NCBI GenBank assembly: GCA_034769895.1
Contig: CM068369.1
Span: 424,167,479-424,231,478 of the forward strand
Reading direction: 5' to 3'
Source of the DNA: Magicicada septendecula
Lineage: Eukaryota > Arthropoda > Insecta > Hemiptera > Cicadidae
DNA: 64,000 nt
Below the pieces are notes generated by a model, which saw only the letters and a program-made list of their open reading frames with translations, had not been told where the DNA came from and did not search any database. A program made the translations under genes and the position numbers. This document shows, one piece after another, positions 23,396-32,994 of the stretch (within the stretch, counting starts at the first letter, position 1; each line of letters begins with the position of its first letter).

Positions 23396-24862
23396 AATGA
23401 TGTTGGTTTACTTTCCACAGATCCATTAACAATCAAGTTTCCACTAGTCTCATGTAGCGTGGAAACTGTGTGCTGTTCTGGGGCTTTAATTCTCCAATTG
23501 GTGCCATCACTCTCTTCTCTCGGTATCTTCTTCTCCCAACAGTCTACCTGTAGATGACCACATTTTCCACAGTTGTAACATTTCGGTCTTCTGTCCTTTT
23601 CAAATTGTTGTGACTCTCTTGAACTTTTGAATTGTTTGTCTGAGAACATTGTTTTTCTGAACCCATCATAACGGCACTGTGATACAGGGATCTTCTGACT
23701 GCAATGTGATGGCACAAACCCACTAATGTAGCGGGACGCTGACTTGGCAGCTTCAAACTCTAGGGCGTGAACAAGAGCTTCTGAGCTATTTCGGTGTCTT
23801 GCCATTCGTAACACTTGCCGAATTTCACAATCTCTGATGCCATCAATAAATGTCTGCACCGCAAACCTTATTCGGAAGTCTTCTGGTGCTTCAGGATAGG
23901 CCAATCTAATCAATCTGTCGATACTTGCTTCAAACTCTTGAAGGCTCTCCCTGGCATGCTTTCGCCTTGCTCTCAACTGGGTGCAGTACACATCTCGCAA
24001 ATGTTTATCACCATACCGTAATTCCAGAGCTTTTATCAATTCGGCATAGGTGTTTTGGCTGTCAGGTGGCACTTTCTGTAGTAGTTCTGCTGCGGGTCCT
24101 TTTAATGAGAGAACGAGTGAAACTGTCTTGTCTTTCTCCGTCCAATTATTTGCGCATGCAGCAGCTTCGAATTGGCATAAATACGTCACCCAGCGTGTGC
24201 TTCCATCAAAGGTTGGGCCTTGACATGAACTGTCCCAACCACAGGAGAGGTGACCTTCTCTACTGACTTATTTTCTGTGTCTTTCTCTGTCTTTATCATT
24301 GGTACAGTCTGTTCACAAAGTTGTTTTGGTTGTAACTTCAGGAACTGCTCTCTTATGTTTGCCATTGAGATTTCTACTGGAGATATTTTATTTGACATGG
24401 TTTCTTCTATGTCAGATATTTTTATGACATCGATTCTTCAACACTCAAAACAGATTTCTCTACTTCAGCCATTTTTAATGTCACTGTTTCTTGTACCTCC
24501 GATATTTTAGTAACTTGGTTATTAAACTCACCTCGTAGGAGACCCAACTCTGCAACGGTTTGTTCTTGTGTCTGCTTTTGCTCCTGTATTAACTCCTTGA
24601 TGTCTTCTGTTTCACGTTTCCGTTCTTCGCTTTCCTGCCTGTGTTTTTCATACTGTCGTTTTTCTGCTTCTTCCGCTTCCTGTCTGCATTTCTTATCCAG
24701 TCGTTTTTCTGCTTCTTCTCTTTCTTGTCTTCGTTCTTCTTTTTGTCGTCTTTCTGCTTCTTCCACCTCCTGTCTGTGTTTCTCATCCTGTCGTTTTTCT
24801 GCTTCTTCCTGTGTCTGCCGCAGCAGTGTTTGTAAAGCTTCCATCATCTGACTGGGATCCAT
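23350..24862 (-). pseudogene. gag: Gag of element H with CCHC zinc knuckle, broken
   Basis: From the ATG at 24862 a highly charged coiled coil made of repeated EEAE-KRQ-EK-RQE units runs about 146 codons to a stop at 24422. Another frame (24398-24186) leads to the capsid-like region, and after a one-base loss near 24212 the frame 24189-23350 continues with TYLCQFEAAA, then CYNCGKCGHLQVDC, a proper CCHC nucleocapsid knuckle. It would have formed virus-like particles. At least one stop and two frame changes make it a pseudogene. Confidence 0.8.
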
Positions 24863-24951
24863 GTTTACCGATTAATTACGAATCACACTTGTCTTGTACA
24901 AAGTGTCCACTGTTTCCACTGTTAACCATTTTATCCCACTTCTGACACCAC

Positions 24952-25502
24952 TGTTATGATTGTCTACTCGATATTCGTAGGTACAGTGGAAACAAAATAA
25001 GTACAAGACACCAATTAAGTCACTAATTACCAGCTTTAATTTCCACAGTTAACAGTTCATAACTAACAACACAGTCTCTAGAACAAATCAAACAAAAATT
25101 GTTCACACGCAATAAAATGTCCACTAAAATTAAACACAACTGTATTACAATTACTGTCCGATTATAAAACACAACACTTAACTAATAACCACTTGAACGC
25201 GCACAGTAATTTCGCCCAACAATAACTCTCGAACCGCGCTGGCAATATCTCGCACTAATACTGGAACTTAAGGCCACTGCCGCCATGTATTTATACCTGC
25301 GATCACATACCAGAATGTTCCTAATTGCGTTAGCGCTCGTGTGAACTACGTAATTAACTGCAGCCTTGACACAGTCCGCGCTGCTGGCGCCTTTGAGAAA
25401 CCTCTCGAAAATGCGTCGACAAGCACGTACGCCACACGCGTTACGTCGAGATTCTTCTGGCACATTCGACAAACACGTAGATTGTTCTGTGATGTTGTAA
25501 CA
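24952..25502 (-). repeat. 5' LTR of element H
   Basis: It begins TGTTATGATTG and ends TTGTAACA in plus orientation. The tRNA-Leu primer site lies just to its left at about 24935-24950. Confidence 0.87.
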
Positions 25503-26330
25503 ATATGTTTCTCTACAGTCGGTACGAATTCATTTTGGAACCAGGTTTTAAAAATTTCAGAATTCATCCATGCTTTCTTTTGATGTGTGTAATTGATGTG
25601 GGTAGTGATTCTTTTTTAAAAGCTCTAGGTTTCTATGATTTTGCTATTAAAGTCAACCTAAGCTGGTGGTTGCCGGTTGCATTACTGCAAGCCAAGATGG
25701 TGACTCGTTCCTTGCTTTTCTTGTATCCTGGTGCAGAGGCTTCTTTTTTTGATGCAAGAGTTTTTATAGGGAGCATTTTATAATTTAAACTGGTCTCATC
25801 GCAGTTGTACAACTGCTCCCCAGAAATTCCCTCCTTTTCAATAAGCTTAAAAAGATAGTCTTTGAACAAAGATACAGCCTCTTTATCAGCAGATAAAGCC
25901 TCCCCACTTATGATAATCTGGCGAATACCGAATCATTTTTTCCACCGATCTAACCATCCATCACTGGATGGATCACCGATCAAAGCACCACTGGGAGTAA
26001 ATTCTGAATCTTCTCCTTCTATTTGTCACTTAAATTGCAATGCTTTTTCCTCCAAAATCGGCACAGTAACAGGCAACCCTTTTCCTCTTAAGTGTTCATG
26101 CTACAAAAATAAAGCTTCCTTAAACTTCTTTATGCTTACCTTTCAGGATGGTTTTTATACTTTCACTTTCACTAGCTTGGGCAGCACATCACTTTTCAAT
26201 TTCTGCTCGATTTTTCTTCTAGTCATCAACTGTACACTACACCAACTCCTAACTCCGAAGCAATAGTTTTTGCCGTTACCCCAGAGTCCAGTCATTATAT
26301 AGCGTGTATGTTCTACTCCATAGTCACTAA
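25503..26330 (-). pseudogene. Tigger transposase, N-terminal/central part
   Basis: Fragments in more than one frame show ISGEALSADKEAV, LYNCDETSLNYKMLP and GYKKSKERVTILACSNATG, the DDE_1 signature with the first catalytic Asp in NCDET. The part towards 26330 is badly decayed, with several frameshifts and stops. The reading is cut at 25503 by the LTR of element H. Confidence 0.85.
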
Positions 26331-26622
26331 AACCTTTTTTCGTTTATCACCCATTTTGTAATCTTCAATAAAAAAAAAAAAAAACAACGAAGCACACCAA
26401 AAAACAATTTACGAACGTAACTAGGAACAGTAGCAAACGTATTCCGCACTTGTTGACATCCAATACACAACTGACGAAACAAATAGCAGGTAGCAGGGTG
26501 GGGGGAAATCTGCACTTTTCATGTCACAACTTGTGTTTTGCACACGGCACGTAGGTTCAAAAATAGGCCGGATAGTACAGAGGCCAGATAGTCACGAGCC
26601 GAATAGTCAAGAGCCTACTGTA

Positions 26623-27526
26623 ATTTATTACTGCTTATAACTTAACATATTATATAACGAGTACCTCTTTCTGTACACTTGGTTCTATTAAACATGTTTT
26701 GGTATATAATTAAACTTTTTAAGACTACAATTCATTGCCAGTTTTCTCAGTAAACGGTCATAGAACATGAATCCTTGCATTTATAAGAGGACTAATGCAA
26801 TGCAAGAAAATGCAATGATTCCTTGTTTGTGTGTACTACTATTAATTGTAGTTACATTGTTACATCTTCGTAAAAGAGAGGAAAGGAAGGGCAATGTTTT
26901 GTGCTCTGCAAAAAATCCATGTCTCTATTATATGAAGATGGCAAACGTATATCACCAAATTACTTACTTATCCTTACAAATATTTTTTTAACCATATGAA
27001 ATAATACTGATGCAGAACACAATTATTTCCAATAAAAATTATTAAATTTTCACCTCACTGCCTTAACCAGCTTTCGCTCAATATGAGCTTCATCAGTGAT
27101 AGAATAACTGTGTCTGATGTCAGTATTGTTTCATATAATTAGTGTTAACATCAGACACGTTGTGGACAACAAAATCCAAGAAAGGTGTTTAATTAAACAT
27201 TTAAGGTTACTAGGCTTAGGATTCCATACATAAAAATCCCAAGTATATTTCTAGTTGCAAAGTACAGTAAAACTACAACAACATAAAATAAAATAGTGTT
27301 TTGAAAGGATCCAGCTTTAAATAGTAGGTGTCACGTATTTCAGCATCCTAAAAACATAAACAGAATGTGATTCCCCCAGTCTGTTTATAACAACAAACTG
27401 TGATTTCAGGTACTTCAGCTTCTACTGCCACTCATATAATTGTGCAGTGTATTCTGCCTTGAGCTACCCTGAAACACTGTTGATTATTAAAATTAAACAA
27501 AGTACAGAATAACAGATCAGACTTGC
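26623..27526. other. Intron 3 beside exon 3, with a small foldback element
   Basis: ATATGAAATAATACTGA (26994-27010) and its near-complement (27120-27136) bound a 143-bp foldback that encloses the hammerhead-like motif at 27067-27096. A second inverted pair, GTGTCTGATGT and ACATCAGACAC, overlaps its right end. No gene was seen. Confidence 0.5.
27067..27096 (-). ncRNA. Hammerhead-ribozyme-like motif 1
   Basis: The minus strand reads CTGATGA, one extra A, GCTC, loop ATATT, GAGC, GAAA. That is the conserved CUGANGA and GAAA core around a 4-bp stem II. The extra base beside the stem and a weak stem III reduce confidence. Such motifs are known in Penelope-like elements and other retroelements. Confidence 0.3.
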
Positions 27527-27719
27527 CTGTTGCAAAGCTCGAGCTTGTTTGATAAATCTCTTTGCCAGTTCAGCCGCTTCCAAGATTTGGTGAGGGACAG
27601 TGTACCCCATTACAGAGATCTGTCTGACTTCCTTCACTAGCCCCACAAGTTGTGGATTATAATTTACATGCATTAACTTTCCTTGCTCAAAGTAAACAAC
27701 TGGTTCATCAGTTTTCAAT
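27527..27719 (-). CDS. DYNC2H1: DYNC2H1 exon 3 of window, followed by a GC donor
   Basis: The acceptor TTCTAG is followed by one base that completes the split codon from exon 2, then 64 codons. The residues VNYNPQLVGLVKEVRQ and AELAKRFIKQA correspond to the very conserved HYSDRLV-x-LLREVRQ and KFYKQA region of dynein-2. The exon ends GCT TTG CAA CAG followed by GCAAGT, a textbook GC-AG type donor; no GT donor sits at a position that would keep the alignment to exon 4. Phase at the 3' end is 0. Confidence 0.9.
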
Positions 27720-28035
27720 CTAGAATTCAATAACAATATGTCAAAGCTAAATAAAATTAAACAGCTTTCCATGTATTATAACTTACGACAGTAAAAATAG
27801 TTAAGCAATATGCAGATTATTTAATAAAAACAGTTATAGCCAGAACAGGATTATAATTTACTTGATTTTTTTACTTCCATGTTCCATAAGGAAATGGAAG
27901 TATGGTGTGGTGATAAAAATCGTGTTCGAAATAAGGGCTGATTCTGATTGTACTACCTCCAAAACATGAAGAAAAGTAATTTTCCAAAAAGTGTCCGTGT
28001 GTCTGTGAGTAGAATTTTTTATTTAGATGAAATAT

Positions 28036-28119
28036 CTATAAATGAAAAGGATAGTTGAAGGGGGAGGAGGTAATTTTCTATAAATGAAAATTATAGTTGA
28101 AGGGGGAGGGGATAATTTT
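28036..28119. repeat. 42-bp direct tandem repeat, two copies
   Basis: CTATAAATGAAAAGGATAGT starts the first unit and CTATAAATGAAAATTATAGT the second; both contain a GAAGGGGGAGG run. Confidence 0.8.
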
Positions 28120-28213
28120 TTATATGTGTACTACGTTATCGGCAACAAAGAAGTAGTTTGTTGTTAAAATTCCTCCCCAGGCTGTTTGGCTGTAATCCAA
28201 TGTTTTCTGCAAA

Positions 28214-28252
28214 GACAGACGTTTCGGCAGTGCCATCGACTGCCATCATCAG
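28214..28252 (-). ncRNA. Hammerhead-ribozyme-like motif 2
   Basis: The minus strand reads CTGATGA, one extra T, GGCAG, a 9-base loop, CTGCC, GAAAC, GTCT, GTC. Stem II is 5 bp. Stem III would be two pairs closed by a 4-base loop, with GUC as the cleavage triplet, as in minimal type I hammerheads of Penelope-like elements. Stem I pairing is not evident next to the core, so it may be a decayed copy. Confidence 0.4.
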
Positions 28253-28852
28253 AGAAAATTGAGTGCGCTAATGTGAGGTGGTACATATTAGTGACCATAG
28301 TACTGTGGTTAAGGCTGAAGAAAGAATTAGACAGAAGTAGTTTCTATGGCAATATTCCTTTTAGAAAATGATTTTAAATATGTCTTAGAACATGGAAGTC
28401 ATGTATGGTTCTCCATACCGATATTTTATTGAAAGCACAAAACATTATATCAAATGAATCAAATCATTCTATTTCAGACAACTTTGTTTTTTGTTCTCAT
28501 TTTTCATACTGGCACGAGACAAATAAGGAAACACTTACGCTACACCATGTTGCATGTTATGGCAGTACATGTTACTTTACCATTGTTCCTGTTAACTCAA
28601 TAATACAAGCAGTGAGTTGTCCCAGTGTTTACAAACTGAAGACAGTTCATTGGCTTGTATAACATACACATGTTTATGGTAATACACCAGTTCAATCATC
28701 AGCCCAATTTTAATTGTTGTAAGTAAATACTGATTAATTATGACCTTGGCTAAATTTGATTCTTAAAACAGGTTCTTAAAAGTTGTTTCTCATACTTTCT
28801 GTTCAGAAAGGGGGCAATTAAACATACTGTCCTCTAAACTAGATCTACATAA

Positions 28853-29186
28853 AGAACCAAATAATTATAAGAAAATAAAAAAAGTTTTTCTAAAATCTAA
28901 ACATAAAACATCAGGACAAAATGAGTTTTAATACTGTTAACTGAAGACCACAGAACATATAGTGTGACTACAAAATACAAAGAACAAATTTGTTTACTGT
29001 ACCCTAGAGTTTTGTAATTAGAACCAAATAATTATAAGAAAATAAAAAAAGTTTTTCTAAAATCTAAACATAAAACATCAGGACAAAATGAGTTTTAATA
29101 CTGTTAACTGAAGACCACAGAACATATAGTGTGACTACAAAATACAAAGAACGAATTTGTTTACTGTACCCTAGAGTTTTGTAATT
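28853..29186. repeat. 167-bp tandem duplication including the exon 2 splice donor
   Basis: The unit starting AGAACCAAATAATTATAAG at 28853 repeats at 29020 with a single visible substitution. The right copy runs into the 3' end of exon 2, so the exon end and its GTACAGT donor are also present, unchanged, in the left copy at about 29002. Confidence 0.9.
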
Positions 29187-29339
29187 AATAGCAGAAAGAG
29201 TCTGTCGAGTCCATGTATCGAACTGCTCTGTGTGATAATCCTTTAGGTCTTTTCTGACATTCATTAAAGCTCTCTGTAATGCAGGATATGTTCCTAAGCT
29301 GTTCAGTAACAAAGCACTGGTTTTTTCAATGTCTATCAC
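29170..29339 (-). CDS. DYNC2H1: DYNC2H1 exon 2 of window
   Basis: The acceptor CCACCAG precedes GTG ATA GAC, and the exon ends CTCTAGG before the donor GTACAGT, leaving phase 2. It encodes 56 residues plus two bases, VIDIEKTSALLLN... through EQFDTWTRQTL. This matches the conserved helical segment with an EQFD-x-W motif that follows WVRQ in dynein-2 heavy chains. The first residue V joins the K that ends exon 1. The 3' end of this exon, with its splice donor, is duplicated in tandem 167 bp downstream (see the repeat at 28853-29186). Confidence 0.88.
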
Positions 29340-29836
29340 CTGGTGGAAAGAAACATGTAAATAGTACAGAAGATTATACGAGCTATTTATACTACCATAA
29401 ATATTGTAATGCGACATAATAGTAACCCTGTCCCAAAGGTAGAACTACTCAATTAAGTAGGAATGATAGTAGGCAGAGTCGCCTACGCTATCAACATAGA
29501 CCAAAAAAAAACTTTAGTTATAGAAAAGAAAGACTGTCTCATATAAATAATAAAAGTAAACATACAATGCAGGTAGTTAATAAACCGATCAAAATGTAAA
29601 ATAAATACAAAATAACATACAAACCTTTTGTAATTACGCTGATGTGAAAGAGTGTGGGATAAAGGTAGTTACTAAGCAAACAGAAACAGACTGGGAAAGC
29701 TAGTGATCCCTGATATTAGATAGTGCGAACAAACAAACACCCAACTAATAAAGTGTCAGTGAAGCACCAGTGATATTCCCAAACACAAAAAGTGTCAGTG
29801 AGGGGGTAATGGCAGAAGTGTGGGTTAAATACTTTT
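29340..29836. other. Intron 1 sequence beside exon 2
   Basis: Nothing recognised except two short AAGTGTCAGTGA copies at about 29752 and 29797. The target site TTTT of element D is at 29833-29836. Confidence 0.5.
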
Positions 29837-32800
29837 TGTAGCATGACAGATTATCCACATTATAATGAATGAAAAATGATCATAAATACATTTAAAATAA
29901 AATGAAATCAAGGAAAAATCCAAATACAAACAAATAAGTACCACAGTAAAATGCAATCATAATTTGAAGAAATAAAAATAAATTAAAAACGACTAAGCAA
30001 CACCTATGAGTAATGAAAAATAAACCAAAAAACTAAAATAAAGTAAGGAAATACCCAGGTAGGATACGAGTAAGTAAGGAAAACCCCAGAACAAACCGAC
30101 ACCCCTAATATAAGGACCATTTTTGAAGAAACAAGGTAGAATAGGAGTAAGTAAGGCAAAACCCAGAAAATACCGACATCCCTAATAAAAGGAATGAAAT
30201 TAGAAGAAACCACGTCGTAGAACAAGATAGAGTAGGGAAATACCCAAAGTAAACCCAGTAATAAAAGGATAAACCCCAAAAGAGAGTATATTTAACCGAT
30301 GGAAGTATAACACATAAAATAACAAATAATGTAATATAGATATAAACAAAAGTGTCTAAATGTAGAACTATAAGTGAACCAGTAAAAGTTATTTATATAA
30401 TGGAAAAAAAAATCTTCTTAACCCTCTATAAATAAAATTCTTGATCTGATAAGACTAAAAAACTAATTGGAGATAGCAGATAAGAATAACAGGGGACCAG
30501 TGCAAGTTATTTTATTATGTTAAATAAACTTCAAGTGTCTGTGTTTAAAGTTCTTAAACTAAGTGTATCTTAAACTGATTGGTACCTTTACACAACTTTA
30601 AAGTTATTGTATCAAATACAGAAATAGTATTTTGTAGAATGTTATTATAAAAAATAGACTACAAATGTTTTTAAGAAAGTGCCACGTTTTATCCAACAAC
30701 ATTCATTGACAGAGATAAAATAAGAGCAGGAAATATTTAAGTGAAGTGAAAAAGGGTATATCCCCAATATAAAACAAAAACAGCTAAGACTGCACCAAAA
30801 GTAATTTTAAGAAACGATCTAAATAATGAAAGTACAGGTGTGTTTTGTTTATGTTAAGTTCAATGAACTCAAGGCTGAAATGTCTGGGTTTGAATACAAT
30901 TTTTGTTATAAAATATTTGTTAAGAGTTAATAATTGTTATCAATGCTAAATGTTCATGTAGTTAAGTAAGGGAATTTTAATTAAAATTGTATTAGAATAG
31001 AATGTCAGAAGGGGTAGAAGCAAGCTGTAATATCCATAAAACATTGTAAATGAACACAGGTAAAATTTAGGCAAATGGTAAATCTCAACAACCTTATAAT
31101 TGATGAATAAGTCAGGTAAATTAATTAAACTGATGAGAAATTTGTATAATGTAAATTAGACACAGTGTATTATAACTGAAACTATACTTTAGAAAGATAT
31201 TGGAAAAAGGTATGAAAGATTATTGGAAAAAATGCAAATGTAATAACAGAAAAATCAAAGGGGGGTCCCAAATTAAAGAATAATATTTAAAAAAGATAAC
31301 TAATTCATAAAATTACCAGGAATTAATGGAAAATAAACATTTTATTTCAATCAGGGATTTTGTTCAATAACTTCATAAGGATGGTAAACCATTTAATATG
31401 ACAGGAAGTAAAATTATAGGCCTACAGTTAAAAAATACTGTAAATAGGGCATTTTGAGATGGAAAACATTGTAAAAGTATCATATTTGGTATTAAATCAC
31501 GTAGAATTAACTAGAGAAAGAGATTATGTATTAGGTATTTAATAAAATTAAATAATAGTAAAAATGTATTAAATCATATAATGTAAAAATCAGTTATGTA
31601 ATCGGAAATGCTAGAAATTTAAAACAATGTCTTTTTAATATTAAATTGGCTAAGACGTTTTGGATGAAGAAGAAAATAAAACAGTTGATTGTTATACATT
31701 GAACAGGACACATCTAACCCAGCTCTCGTTAAATATTCACAAATAGTGAAGGAGTAAAACATGGCGAGAGTCTAACCAAATCGAATAATTTTGAAATCGC
31801 TAATTTTGGAAAAAGTTTAAATAACCACTAAATTAAGTGAATTAAACCAACACCACTACTGAAGTAACCTAATACTGAACAATACTGAACAGTTAAAGTG
31901 TAATAACAATTTTCACACCTATGAACAATAATTCTGAATAGCGAGATGAAACCTGGCATTATCGACCTTATGGCATAAAGTGAACTAAAAACATTATCCA
32001 ACACAATTTATCGAGGCGAATCACTGAACACTGATCCAGGACAACTACACTATCACCAGAGAATTTAACCACCATTGCTGAGACGAGGAAAACTTGGAAA
32101 GGCGACATTTATTTGAAGAGAATTCCTTGACATGCAGCCTTCGTCAACATCTGCGATACGAAGCAGCCATTTTGGAATCCCATGATCCTCTGCAGGTCCG
32201 CTAGCTTCACATCAAACCGAAATTGGTTCGAACAACTTACTTTACTAAACATTATATATTAAATCATATCTTTGTATTTTTAGATAATTAAGCTTATAAT
32301 TGTAAGTGTTATACTTTCCAGACTTGCCCTTTCTCTGACTATTCTAATATAACAGCTCAAAGAACCTGTGAATTAACCTTAATAATTTATATAAAAGTAA
32401 TCGTTCACCCTGAAAGAACGAGTCGATATTTTAACTGTTGAATAATTGATTTACAATTGATCCATAATTAATTTGTTAATAAACAAATTAATAAACTTGG
32501 AATTCTGCAAAACTGATTTCTATTTATTTCTAAAACATATAAATAGAATAAAATAGGATAATATTTAAATCACGGACTACATGAAAGGCGGCAATTACCA
32601 AGGTGGCAGGAGCATACACTCAGAAGAAGAAGAACCGCAAATCGATTAGTACAGGAGACAATCCTATTAACGCAGAACCTAATTCTAATTACACGAAGTA
32701 ATATAATTTGACAAAAACAAGTTCAATAGAATTAAATTTACACCACAACAGTTTAAAATAATTAATCCAAAAACTATTAAAACATAAAACATAAATTTTC

Positions 32801-32873
32801 AAAAAATAAACAAAATATTTTATTTTGTTAGGGACATAAAATAAACATCAAGAAGAAAACACGTATTGTTACA
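29837..32873 (+). repeat. 5' LTR of element D (3037 bp)
   Basis: It is intact from TG to CA and unusually long. It lacks the SINE, the 62-bp scrap and the compound insert seen in its 3' partner, so it serves as the pre-insertion reference. An antisense frame at 30004-30279 recurs in the other LTR but has no recognisable content. Confidence 0.9.
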
Positions 32874-32994
32874 AAATTGGCGTCCAACTGAAGGGGCTTT
32901 AATTAGCGATTGATAGGCCATATAAGAGAAGAATAATTTGCCCAATCCCTAATTTTAGCTTGGCAGCTGTTATCAAGTCAGAAGAATAATTAAA
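32874..32994 (+). other. Primer binding site and leader of element D
   Basis: TTGGCGTCCAACTGAAGGGG begins three bases after the LTR. It resembles the tRNA-Lys1,2 complement with substitutions and an added two bases, so the primer assignment is tentative. The leader runs to the gag ATG at 32995. Confidence 0.65.

Larger units (their letters stand above)
22030..25502 (-). mobile_element. Element H: internally deleted tRNA-Leu-primed LTR retrotransposon
   Basis: Two LTRs of about 550 bp (22030-22576 and 24952-25502) flank a 2.4-kb interior. On the minus strand the order is LTR, PBS TGGTGTCAGAAGTGGG (tRNA-Leu type), coiled coil plus Gag with CCHC knuckle, a damaged protease, an integrase tail, PPT, LTR. 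Reverse transcriptase, RNase H and the integrase core are missing. It is inserted in the Tigger transposase. No clear target duplication was found. Confidence 0.88.
17505..26620 (-). mobile_element. Tigger/pogo DNA transposon carrying nested elements
   Basis: The left end CAGTAGACTCCTGACTAC and the right end (complement CAGTAGGCTCTTGACTAT) form terminal inverted repeats, flanked by TA (17503-17504 and 26621-26622). A DDE transposase related to Tigger is on the minus strand. It is split by H (22030-25502), while a hAT (17715-20986) lies outside the coding part. Without the inserts the element is about 2.35 kb, a normal Tigger length. It is the oldest element in intron 3. Confidence 0.88.
27720..29169 (-). 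other. Intron between exons 2 and 3
   Basis: This intron of 1.45 kb holds the second hammerhead-like motif, a 42-bp direct repeat at 28036-28119 and the 167-bp duplication at 28853-29186. No gene was seen. Confidence 0.7.

Noticed and set aside
24597..24851. Ser/Phe-rich frames opposite the H coiled coil
   Set aside because: They are shadows of the repeat-built Gag coiled coil on the other strand.
22025..25507. Target duplication for element H
   Set aside because: The flanks CAAAT and ATATG do not match.
30004..30279. Hydrophobic antisense frame in the D LTR, also at 40351-40635
   Set aside because: The recurrence is explained by the two LTR copies; the translation is compositionally biased and not a recognised protein.
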